DNA from: Candidatus Omnitrophota bacterium
GTDB lineage: Bacteria; Omnitrophota; Gorgyraeia; Zapsychrales; Zapsychraceae
Reading direction: 5' to 3'
Assembly: GCA_020632495.1 (NCBI GenBank)
Contig: JACKFL010000005.1
Span: forward strand, 62,001 to 126,000
DNA: 64,000 bases
A program made the position numbers and the translations under genes. A model generated the notes under the pieces. The model worked only from the letters and a program-made list of their open reading frames with translations, had not been told where the DNA came from and made no database searches. Positions 16,211-23,454 of the stretch are shown one piece after another. Every line of letters begins with the position of its first letter. The first letter of the stretch is position 1.

Positions 16211-17146
16211 ATGCCCCGTCGTCCCAAACCGAAATCATCCCGACTGACCGACGCCTTATTGCTGTTGGCGCTGATTGCCGCCATCGGTCTGGCCTTTGCG
16301 CCGCGCGCGGATATCGAGCGCTTTCTGGAACAACGGACCGCTTCGGCGCCCGCGCCTGTCACCGCCATGGCGGGCGGCGACGACCTGCGGGTGTGTTCCT
16401 TCAACATCCGCGTCTTCTCCAATAAGAGCCGCGACGACAACGAGCTGGATTATATCACAAATCTGCTCGAACCGTGCGACATAACCGCCATCCAGGAACT
16501 GCGCGACGAAGACGTCCTGCGCCGCACCGTGGCCCTGCTTGAACGCCGCGGTTATCCGGCCGCCTACGACATCAGCGCGCCGGTCGGCCGCGGGGTCAAG
16601 GAACGCTACGCCTTTCTCTACCGTGCCGACAAGGTCGCCCAGACAACGCCCGGACAGCTGTATCCGGATGAGCGCGACGAGTTCATCCGCGAACCCTATT
16701 TCGCTTCCTTCCGCGCCGGGGCCTTTGACTTCACCCTGCTGACCATTCACCTGCTTTACGGTAAAAGCGAATCCGAGCGCCGTCCCGAACTGGAACACCT
16801 CGCCAAGGTCTATGAATACGCGCAAAACGCCGATGCCGGCGAACAGGATATCATCCTGTTAGGCGACTTCAATTTCGGGCCCGACGACCGCGGCTGGTCG
16901 AACCTGAACCGCCTGCCCACGATGACGGCCTTGCTGAACGATCCGGTCCGCACCACCGTCACCGATACGAGTCTCTACGACAATTTCTGGTTCGAGACCC
17001 GCTACGTCCGCGAGTACACCGGCCAGGTCGGCGTGTGGAATTTCGACGAAACCATGTTCGGCAACGACGACAACCGCGCCAAACTGGCAGTGTCGGATCA
17101 CCGGCCGATCTGGGCTTTATTCAGTACGACAGAGGATGATGACTAG
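16211..17146 (+). CDS. Endonuclease/exonuclease/phosphatase (DNase I-fold) protein
   Basis: A 311-residue protein anchored or exported by an N-terminal hydrophobic helix (about 15-33, LLLLALIAAIGLAFAP). The rest is the DNase I-like fold: LRVCSFNIRVF at the first strand, ITAIQELRDEDV with the metal-binding Glu, FTLLTIHLLYG, the IILLGDFNFGPDD catalytic Asp/Asn pair and the terminal VSDHRPIWALF with Asp-His. All active-site blocks are intact. The substrate could be extracellular DNA or a phosphoester, which the sequence does not decide. No ribosome-binding site is obvious before the ATG. Confidence 0.88.
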   Translation: MPRRPKPKSSRLTDALLLLALIAAIGLAFAPRADIERFLEQRTASAPAPVTAMAGGDDLRVCSFNIRVFSNKSRDDNELDYITNLLEPCDITAIQELRDEDVLRRTVALLERRGYPAAYDISAPVGRGVKERYAFLYRADKVAQTTPGQLYPDERDEFIREPYFASFRAGAFDFTLLTIHLLYGKSESERRPELEHLAKVYEYAQNADAGEQDIILLGDFNFGPDDRGWSNLNRLPTMTALLNDPVRTTVTDTSLYDNFWFETRYVREYTGQVGVWNFDETMFGNDDNRAKLAVSDHRPIWALFSTTEDDD

Positions 17147-17265
17147 CGGATGATGGCCCTGAAATATCGCCGGGTGAGGAAAGTTTTAAAAATACTTTGA
17201 AGTGATATGCCGGTGAAAAGTGACAGCAATTATATGGGACGGTAACGGTCCGTCCGCCGGACCTC

Positions 17266-18660
17266 CTAGAAGAATATCCTCCAGGACATCGCCGTTACAC
17301 AAATCACGGCGCCCGTCATGACGTATCCCGCGATCCGCCACCCCGCTCCCGGCCGGTCGGACGAACAGCACAACCGGCTGAGCAGATAACCCGCCCCCAG
17401 ATACAGGAACGGCTGCTTGAAATAATAATAATTGATGTCCAGATAAGTCAGGGCATGGCCCAGTCCGTAGCACAACAGGACCGCCGCCGGGACCAGCAGC
17501 CGGGTATCCCGAGCCCGTAACGCCGCGTACCCCGCCAGTCCGGCCAGCACCGTCAGTAAAATCATTAGCGCGTCGAAAGGCCGCGTCGTCGCCGTTCTGT
17601 CCTCCCCATGTCTGCGGGCCAGATACCCGTTCAGGATTCCGGAGTCGACACCCACGGCGAAGAGTTTTAAATTTGTCAGGACATTTCCGGCGTAAACACC
17701 GGGCCGTTCCCGGATATTGCGCCACGCCTCACGGCGGAAGGCATCTTCCAGAGCGAGGTTGTGCCGCACATAACCCGCATAGGTATAATTGTCGCCGGTC
17801 ACGCCGCGATAGATCCGCTCGAATTCCGGCAGCAGCCGCGGCCAGAAATAGTGCTTGGGAGAGATTCCCGGATGCGGTTCGGTCCCGCCCCACAGCGCCG
17901 CCGCGGCCTGTGCGTTGACCGGAATCCAGCGGCCGGTCAGCCGGTAATTCCTCAGCGTGTTCGGCCCGATGAACACAGCCATGCCCAGAATGATCAGCAG
18001 GGTGAAACGGATCACCCAGTGTTTGTCCCCCCGGCCCGCGATCACGGCCGCCGGGACGGCGAACAACGGCAACAACAGCGTCACCGGACGCACCAGCGTG
18101 GCGATTCCCCACAGAAGTCCGCTCAGCCCCATCATCAGGGAGCGCTCGCGTTCCTGCCAGGCCAGCGTCCAGGTATATCCGGCCGCAAGCACCCAGAAAA
18201 GATGCCATACGGCATAATGGACCGACGCGATTTGCAACAACCAGTAGACGCTCGTGCCGAAACACAACGCGATCACCAGCGCCATCCGCCGGTCCATCAA
18301 CCTGCCTGCCCATAAATAAAGAAGGACGGCGTTCGCCGCGTGGACGAATATCTGCGCGATGAAGAGCGCGACCAGCAAATTGGTTTTCACCGGGACATGA
18401 CCTTCCGGCGTCTCCATAAAGCAAAATTGCGGGGCTAGAAATTCGGACGCGGAGAACACCGCGGCGATAAAATAAATGTAGCCCGGCGGCCGCGCGACGT
18501 ACGGGGCGTCGGGGAACATTTTTCCGGTGGTGCACAGATTGTAAGCCACCACGTGACTGAGTTCACCGCGCGTCCAATCGCGGTTGTACGGATTGCGCGT
18601 AACGGCCAGCGCCCCGAACAGGATGCACACGCCCAAGATGATGATCACGGCCCTCTTCAC
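17266..18660 (-). CDS. Polytopic membrane protein, PMT/GT39-like glycosyltransferase
   Basis: A 464-residue protein with about ten transmembrane helices. Near the N-terminus, DWTRGELSHVVAYNL and YVARPPGYIYFIAA are the kind of periplasmic loop with an acidic residue seen in lipid-linked-sugar transferases of the PMT/ArnT type. The C-terminal portion is mainly helices with short loops. I chose the GTG at 18660 because it overlaps the upstream stop as GTGA and has GGAG 8 nt upstream. A longer reading from 18681 would begin inside the upstream gene. Coupled translation with the upstream immunity-like gene is therefore likely. Donor and acceptor are unknown. Confidence 0.65.
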   Translation of the reverse strand: MKRAVIIILGVCILFGALAVTRNPYNRDWTRGELSHVVAYNLCTTGKMFPDAPYVARPPGYIYFIAAVFSASEFLAPQFCFMETPEGHVPVKTNLLVALFIAQIFVHAANAVLLYLWAGRLMDRRMALVIALCFGTSVYWLLQIASVHYAVWHLFWVLAAGYTWTLAWQERERSLMMGLSGLLWGIATLVRPVTLLLPLFAVPAAVIAGRGDKHWVIRFTLLIILGMAVFIGPNTLRNYRLTGRWIPVNAQAAAALWGGTEPHPGISPKHYFWPRLLPEFERIYRGVTGDNYTYAGYVRHNLALEDAFRREAWRNIRERPGVYAGNVLTNLKLFAVGVDSGILNGYLARRHGEDRTATTRPFDALMILLTVLAGLAGYAALRARDTRLLVPAAVLLCYGLGHALTYLDINYYYFKQPFLYLGAGYLLSRLCCSSDRPGAGWRIAGYVMTGAVICVTAMSWRIFF

Positions 18661-19091
18661 ACCGAATTCTCCACGGTCCATTCCATCATCAGGTTCTTAC
18701 CGGTGTCCCAATCGAGAATCATCGCGCCTAATTCATTGAGTTCGGCCGGGGCGCAGAAGATACAGAATTCCACCCGGCATTGGTACGGGCTTTCGGAATG
18801 ATTGTCGATCAACACCTCCAGCGCAGAGGCGCCCCGGGATTCGTAGATGAAGGCGGTCAGGCGCAGCCGGGCATAAAAGTTGGGATCGTCGCTGCCGTAT
18901 TCAAAGACCGCCTTGTCTTGGGGTGTCTTTCCGAATTCAGTCAGCTCGCAGGCCCAGTCATTCAGCTGTTCCCGGTAAATATAGATATCCTGCATCCCCT
19001 GAAAATTACCGTTGGCCGCCCACACGGCAATATGCATGGCGTCTTCATCGTTCTGTAAATCGACAAACAAAAGTCTACTTTCCGTCGCCAT
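18657..19091 (-). CDS. WapI-type immunity-like protein
   Basis: A 144-residue soluble acidic protein. The segments FEYGSDDPNFYARLRLTAFI, SALEVLIDNHSESPYQCRVE and LNELGAMILDW resemble a family annotated WapI immunity protein or similar, often carried as an orphan immunity gene against contact-dependent toxins. The ATG at 19091 overlaps the end of the DUF5063-like gene by 17 bp, and its own stop overlaps the GTG of the membrane gene as GTGA. No toxin gene is visible. Family assignment is from recalled similarity and moderate. Confidence 0.6.
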   Translation of the reverse strand: MATESRLLFVDLQNDEDAMHIAVWAANGNFQGMQDIYIYREQLNDWACELTEFGKTPQDKAVFEYGSDDPNFYARLRLTAFIYESRGASALEVLIDNHSESPYQCRVEFCIFCAPAELNELGAMILDWDTGKNLMMEWTVENSV

Positions 19092-19554
19092 CTGAGTCCA
19101 TCCATTCACACAAATAGAGCTGTAAGTTTCTTAAATGCCGTTTCCAATGAAAACCATACATGTCGCTAAAACACCACAAGGCATCATCCGGACCATTATG
19201 GTCCCATCGCCACTGTACCATTTTCATTTCTCCATAAATATCCGTTATATCATCGAAAGCGTCACCCATTCCGAAATCTGGGTGCCCTAATTTTTCCACG
19301 ACATTGAGTACACGGTTGTAATGACCAAAATCAGGAAATCGCTCAGTCGCCAGCTTCCGGTCATCCTCGTAACTCCTCCGGGGTGGATCGGGTAATTCAT
19401 TTTCGTCGTAGGTATATTTCACATAATGTATTGCCAATGCCAAAGCGTCGAGCACACGTAGCAGTTCCTTGAAGTTCTCGACTGAACTTCCGGCGCCGTG
19501 TTCAATCAAAAGCACAAACGCGTTTATTTCCTTTTTAATCTCCTGATTGTTCAT
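19075..19554 (-). CDS. DUF5063-like protein
   Basis: A 159-residue soluble, mostly helical protein. ERFPDFGHYNRVLNVVEKLG, GDAFDDITDIYGEMKMVQWR and DMYGFHWKRHLRNLQLYLCE match the conserved spine of DUF5063 proteins (FPDxGxYw, DDLADIY, WxxHWGxH). No catalytic role is known. An AAGG ribosome-binding site lies 5 nt before the ATG. It overlaps the immunity-like gene downstream, so the two are probably translated together and could form an immunity or housekeeping pair. Confidence 0.7.
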   Translation of the reverse strand: MNNQEIKKEINAFVLLIEHGAGSSVENFKELLRVLDALALAIHYVKYTYDENELPDPPRRSYEDDRKLATERFPDFGHYNRVLNVVEKLGHPDFGMGDAFDDITDIYGEMKMVQWRWDHNGPDDALWCFSDMYGFHWKRHLRNLQLYLCEWMDSDGDGK

Positions 19555-19674
19555 AAAGCCTTACTGAGTCGAATTTAAACCAGGCGTCACAGTAGAACAA
19601 CCGGTTCAATTATAAATTCAGTTTAATGAGAGAAAATCGTACCTAACATTCGCCCATGCAAGCCATACCATCAT

Positions 19675-20109
19675 TCATTCCACAGTACCGTTAATTTTAA
19701 ATCTAATCTGCGCCTGATAAAACCAATAATACAACAACCCGCCAGTCACCGCGAAGTTGGTAATCGTTTTCCAGTTGTAATAATCCCGCGCGTGCTCGAT
19801 CGCCTCCAGGCTCCAGTCGTGACAGTACAGCGGGACCAAAAAGCCGACGCAGGTCAGCGTCACGCACACCGAACATTCGGCCAGCGAAATCCCCTTGGCC
19901 GTGTCCGGCCAGCGGCGTATCACGAGGCCGAAGCAAAAAATCATCGCGTAGTAAATGTATTTTAGCACAGGCGCGTTGTCGAGAAACGGAATCCGCAGAC
20001 TGATGCCGAAAATCGCGTCGAGCACCACGAACAGCGGGGTGGCGAGATAGTAGTTTTGCCAGAAGTGGGGGAGGAATTGTAGAAATGTCGGATGTAGCTG
20101 TAGGGTCAT
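19675..20109 (-). CDS. Small integral membrane protein
   Basis: A 144-residue protein with four hydrophobic segments (about 18-36, 48-64, 78-97 and 118-134) and short polar loops. One loop holds CHDWSLEAIEHARDYYNWKT, which may be an interfacial helix. I do not recognise the family and see no catalytic motif. It has no convincing ribosome-binding site. The 120 bp on its 3' side hold nothing recognisable. Confidence 0.6.
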   Translation of the reverse strand: MTLQLHPTFLQFLPHFWQNYYLATPLFVVLDAIFGISLRIPFLDNAPVLKYIYYAMIFCFGLVIRRWPDTAKGISLAECSVCVTLTCVGFLVPLYCHDWSLEAIEHARDYYNWKTITNFAVTGGLLYYWFYQAQIRFKINGTVE

Positions 20110-20130
20110 GCGGATAGTTTTGAATAGAGC

Positions 20131-20317
20131 TTACTGGGGATTAGTGATTTGTGATTGGGGATTTGAACAGTTTGCTTTCAGGATGTGCCGTGGGTGTGGA
20201 GATTACAATCTTGTAATCCGCATTCGGAATGGCGACCGCCCCCAAATCGCTGCATTGAGTAACGGTCCAATCTCCAAATCCCCAATCCCTAATCACCAAT
20301 CCCAACTCACCCCCCTG
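20131..20317. repeat. GGATTAGTGATTGGGG-type inverted array
   Basis: The left arm (20137-20170) reads GGGGATTAGTGATTTGTGAT. The right arm (20265-20310) reads CCAATCCCTAATCACCAATC. The arms are imperfect reverse complements. A related copy lies at 20799-20938. Confidence 0.65.
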
Positions 20318-20321
20318 ACTC

Positions 20322-20750
20322 TCACTTCGCGTATAGCCTGCCAGAATCCCCCATCCAATACGGTCCCGTGTACTCCAAGATAACGCGGTCGCCGGGTTTG
20401 AGGTTGAGAACGCGGCGGCTGGGTTTGCCGAAGAAGTCACCGCGGGCCGCGAACTTGTCCTTGCCGGTCACCGCCGTGATCGTCACCGGGACCGTGCCCG
20501 CGTCGAGCCGCAGCACGGTATTGCTTTCCTTAAAGACGAGGACCGGTTCGAGGTCCGGAATATCGATCTGATAAAACGTCGTCAGCTGCTGCTGTCCGGC
20601 CGGCCGGGCCTTGACCAGCACCGTGGCCGTCTGGTCGCCTGTTGCCAGATCGATCTGCCTGACCTGGTCCGCAGTCAGTTCCGGCTCATGCATCGTCGCG
20701 CAGCCGGCGCACAGGCTCACTACGGCGAGTAATATCAAATATGAACGCAT
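20322..20750 (-). CDS. Lipoprotein, function unknown
   Basis: A 142-residue lipoprotein with a clear lipobox (LLAVVSLCAGCATM), lipidated at about Cys17. The ATG at 20750 follows GGAGCC at a spacing of 4-6 nt. The mature part is beta-rich (TVLVKARPAGQQQLTTFYQI, LRLDAGTVPVTITAVTG) and ends GPYWMGDSGRLYAK; it may form one small beta-sandwich. No family is recognised. It is bounded on both sides by inverted arrays of one word family. Confidence 0.7.
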   Translation of the reverse strand: MRSYLILLAVVSLCAGCATMHEPELTADQVRQIDLATGDQTATVLVKARPAGQQQLTTFYQIDIPDLEPVLVFKESNTVLRLDAGTVPVTITAVTGKDKFAARGDFFGKPSRRVLNLKPGDRVILEYTGPYWMGDSGRLYAK

Positions 20751-20798
20751 ATCAGGCTCCTTGGTGTGGATATAGTATAGCATATAGCGGACTTTGAG

Positions 20799-20938
20799 GC
20801 CTGTTAGGGATTGGTGATTAGTGATTGGGAATTACTCCCGTTGGGCCAATTTGGAATTAGGATAAAATTTATGAGTGAAATCCCAACTTACTTTGGAAAA
20901 CTGTTCAAATCACAAATCACCGATCCCTACTCCTCGCC
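20799..20938. repeat. GGATTAGTGATTGGGG-type inverted array
   Basis: The left arm GTTAGGGATTGGTGATTAGT opposes the right arm AATCACAAATCACCGATCCC. It sits between the zinc-ribbon membrane gene and the lipoprotein gene, both on the minus strand. Confidence 0.55.
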
Positions 20939-21235
20939 ACCTGGCACCATATACGTCACTTTCTCCGCAATCACCCCGCTCAGCCAGGCGTAGGCGGCCA
21001 GCAGGAGGGCGCCGCGCCAGAAGCCGATGAATTTGAATCCGACACCGAGCAAAAACGCCGCCCAAAACAGGACTTCCATCACGATCAGTTCCCGGGGATA
21101 TTTGTCGGCGCGGCGCTTGGGATAGAAATGGCGTTTGCAATGACGGCACTGGGTGGGCATCGGCTTGACCGAATACCGGCGGCCGAACCAGGTGATGCCG
21201 TCTTGTTGGCAGGAGGGGCATGGGTACATGCGCAT
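20927..21235 (-). CDS. Zinc-ribbon membrane protein
   Basis: A 102-residue protein. The N-terminal 40 residues carry CPSCQQDG and CRHCKRHF, a two-knuckle treble-clef zinc ribbon. Two transmembrane helices follow (about 53-70 and 73-92). Zinc ribbon plus a pair of helices is a common layout among small cytoplasm-facing membrane proteins of unknown function. The start could be the ATG at 21235 or the in-frame ATG at 21229; neither has a strong ribosome-binding site. The 3' end runs into the neighbouring repeat. Confidence 0.65.
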   Translation of the reverse strand: MRMYPCPSCQQDGITWFGRRYSVKPMPTQCRHCKRHFYPKRRADKYPRELIVMEVLFWAAFLLGVGFKFIGFWRGALLLAAYAWLSGVIAEKVTYMVPGGEE

Positions 21236-21292
21236 GCTACTAGAATAGCACTAATAGCCCCCGGGGATCGGAAAAAGTCAAGAATTGCCTCC

Positions 21293-21429
21293 GGGTGATG
21301 TCTTCAAGCTGCGGGAGGAGTGATGATCGTATCAGGCGCGGGTTGAAATGTACTGGTATCTGCGCCGGGCTGCCCTCATGCACTCGCATCCTGTATCATC
21401 ACTCAGCACCCAGCACTCATCACCCAGGC
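21293..21429. repeat. GTGATG-type inverted array
   Basis: The left arm contains CGGGTGATG and GGAGTGATGATCGTATC. The right arm contains GTATCATCACTCAGCACCCA and GCACTCATCACCCAG. It follows the stop of the beta-barrel gene. Confidence 0.6.
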
Positions 21430-21433
21430 CAGT

Positions 21434-22639
21434 CTAGAAGAAGTAATTCACCCTCATCTGCAAATAATCATCCCCCGCCAGCGGCGCCAGGGGATCGTCT
21501 TCGTCCACGTGATTGAAGAGACGCGATTCGGCCTCGATGTTGAGGTGATCGGTGATACGGCGTGAGGCCTCGAAGTAGAGGCTGTTGGTGCGGCTGTTGA
21601 GATCCTGGACGATGCCGCCGACGAACTGCGTGTCCTGCGTATCGTTCGCGGCGAAGCGCCCGCCCGCGAATAAGTCGTTCTCGAACACGCTGAGCGAATC
21701 GGCACCGCGCGAGTCATAATGGTATTCCATCAGCAGGCCCAGGTCCCCGCCGCGCCCGGCCACATTGAAAAACGTGTATTCCACTCCCCCCACTCCCGCC
21801 TGAAAGGTCTCGTCCTGGCCGGAGCGGTTCAGCGCCTCGAGTTTCCATAACCAGCTGCCCAGGGTGACCTGCGCGTCCACGCTGGTTTGGTCGATCTGAT
21901 CGTAATGCGGAACCAGCACCGGGTCGCCGCCGCGCGTCCCCAAAAAGAAACGCGGCTCGCGGCTTGTCCCTTGAAAATGCGCGATGCCGATGTCGAGCGG
22001 CCCGAAATAATGCGACCAGCGCGCCGCCCAGTCCACGTGCGTGTTACGCGCGTCCGAATCAAACGTCGCCTGTTCGCCGTCGACGATCAGTCCCGTCCGC
22101 AGACGGCCCCGCCGCCCCGGGTACGTGCGCTCGCGGAAATACGGCAGCAGAAAAAAGTCGAACGTACCGAAGTCGCGGAACAGCGACAGCTGGACCATGG
22201 GCTGACCGAGCTTGTCTTCGCCGTCGGGGTCCTCGATGAGGTCGGTCTGGTTGATGATGTCCACCAAGTGCTGTGACTCGGTCGTCCCCCAAAAGACTTT
22301 GCGCACCCCCGCGCTGAGCTGCCAGTCATCGGTATGTTTCCGCCAAAAACCCTCGCGCACATCCAGGTGCGTGCGTTCTTTATCCTGCGCGTCCACGCGG
22401 ACGAACGGCACCAGCGTTACGCTCTGTCCGGAATCCTCCCACCGCTGATGAAACTCGGGCTGCGCGATCAGCGACACATTGACGGCCCCGGAATGCTGAC
22501 CGGTAAAGGCGGCATCCTCAAAGAACGCGCGTCCCTCCACCCCCACATAGCCGGATATCTCCGCGGCCCGCGCCACAGACACAACCGTCCCCGAGAAGAG
22601 AATGATAAGCCAAAGATGTCGCCGCACAGCTGAATGCAT
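21434..22639 (-). CDS. Outer-membrane beta-barrel protein of an RND exporter locus
   Basis: A 401-residue outer-membrane protein. The signal peptide is at 1-25 (LIILFSGTVVSVARA). The mature chain alternates polar and aromatic residues in many short strands (WAARWSHYFGPLDIGIAHF, FFLLPYFRERTYPG). It ends in ...YLQMRVNYFF, with the C-terminal Phe recognised by the BAM machinery. DUF1302-like proteins of this size often accompany LolA-like and RND genes, which are the next two genes upstream in the transcript. Spacing to the LolA-like stop is 10 bp, supporting one operon. The cargo is unknown. Confidence 0.8.
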   Translation of the reverse strand: MHSAVRRHLWLIILFSGTVVSVARAAEISGYVGVEGRAFFEDAAFTGQHSGAVNVSLIAQPEFHQRWEDSGQSVTLVPFVRVDAQDKERTHLDVREGFWRKHTDDWQLSAGVRKVFWGTTESQHLVDIINQTDLIEDPDGEDKLGQPMVQLSLFRDFGTFDFFLLPYFRERTYPGRRGRLRTGLIVDGEQATFDSDARNTHVDWAARWSHYFGPLDIGIAHFQGTSREPRFFLGTRGGDPVLVPHYDQIDQTSVDAQVTLGSWLWKLEALNRSGQDETFQAGVGGVEYTFFNVAGRGGDLGLLMEYHYDSRGADSLSVFENDLFAGGRFAANDTQDTQFVGGIVQDLNSRTNSLYFEASRRITDHLNIEAESRLFNHVDEDDPLAPLAGDDYLQMRVNYFF

Positions 22640-22649
22640 GATGAAATTA

Positions 22650-23444
22650 TTAACGGGCCCGTTTCAAACTGTTGGTATCGAAGTCGCGGTCGGTGAAGCC
22701 GTTCTGGAATTCATAGCCGGACCACACCAACAGGGTGCTTTTACTCGTCTGATGGTTTTGCATAAACATCTCCCCGGCCCGCCAGAACTGGTCGCGATAC
22801 TGCTGATAGTCGCGGAACGTCAGCGTCTTAAGAAGTTCGTCCTTGCGGTCATAGTACTCGACCTTTTGCGGCCGGTACTCGGTGTGATCGAACCAGACGA
22901 TCTGTTTGGTGTAACCGGAATGCTCATAGGCGGGGTAACGCTCGACCACGAAACACGCCGTTGCGTCGAGCGTCTCATCGCGCAGGTATTTGTAGGTGTA
23001 TTTATCGACTTCCTGGGAGACGAGGTCCTCGTAGGCGAACTCGCTGCCCACGAACGGGCCGGATTTGTTGTTGCTCGAGATCCGCTTGACGCGTTTGAGC
23101 GCCGGCAGGTACAGCCACTGGTCGTCCGGTTCGTTGATGTGGGTGAAACTTAAGAATGCGGTGCCGTATACGTCGCGCGGGGTGTCGAAGATAATGAACA
23201 GCTTGTCGCCGTCACCCTCCACCTCCATCGTGCGGGTACGCATCTCGCGCGTGCTTTCCTCGCCGTGGCGGTTCTTGAGGACCATCCGGATCGCCGCCTG
23301 CGAATCGCCGAACCCCTGGTCGCGCCGTTCGGCCTCGCGGGCGATCTCCAGTCCGCGGGCCGCCGGGTCGGCGCAGACCGGACCGGCCATAAAAGCCATC
23401 AGCAGGACCGTCCCCGCCGCTAATCGTTTGCACACAGCTGTCAT
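22650..23444 (-). CDS. LolA-like outer-membrane lipoprotein-sorting protein
   Basis: A 264-residue periplasmic protein with a signal peptide at 1-25 (VLLMAFMAGPVCADP) and a good ribosome-binding site (GGAG, 7 nt). The body matches the outer membrane lipoprotein-sorting family: RTRTMEVEGDGDKLFIIFDT, GTAFLSFTHIN, DDQWLYLPALKRVKRISSNN, GPFVGSEFAYEDL and YRPQKVEYYDRKDELLKTL. Such proteins have the half-barrel LolA fold and ferry lipids or lipidated cargo. It lies between the RND exporter (stop 11 bp upstream) and the beta-barrel, consistent with a three-part trafficking system spanning both membranes. Confidence 0.88.
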   Translation of the reverse strand: MTAVCKRLAAGTVLLMAFMAGPVCADPAARGLEIAREAERRDQGFGDSQAAIRMVLKNRHGEESTREMRTRTMEVEGDGDKLFIIFDTPRDVYGTAFLSFTHINEPDDQWLYLPALKRVKRISSNNKSGPFVGSEFAYEDLVSQEVDKYTYKYLRDETLDATACFVVERYPAYEHSGYTKQIVWFDHTEYRPQKVEYYDRKDELLKTLTFRDYQQYRDQFWRAGEMFMQNHQTSKSTLLVWSGYEFQNGFTDRDFDTNSLKRAR

Positions 23445-23454
23445 GAGCTACTCC

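Noticed and set aside
18657..19554. Toxin-antitoxin module
   Set aside because: Neither small protein resembles a known toxin or a DNA-binding antitoxin, and the third overlapping gene is a polytopic membrane protein.
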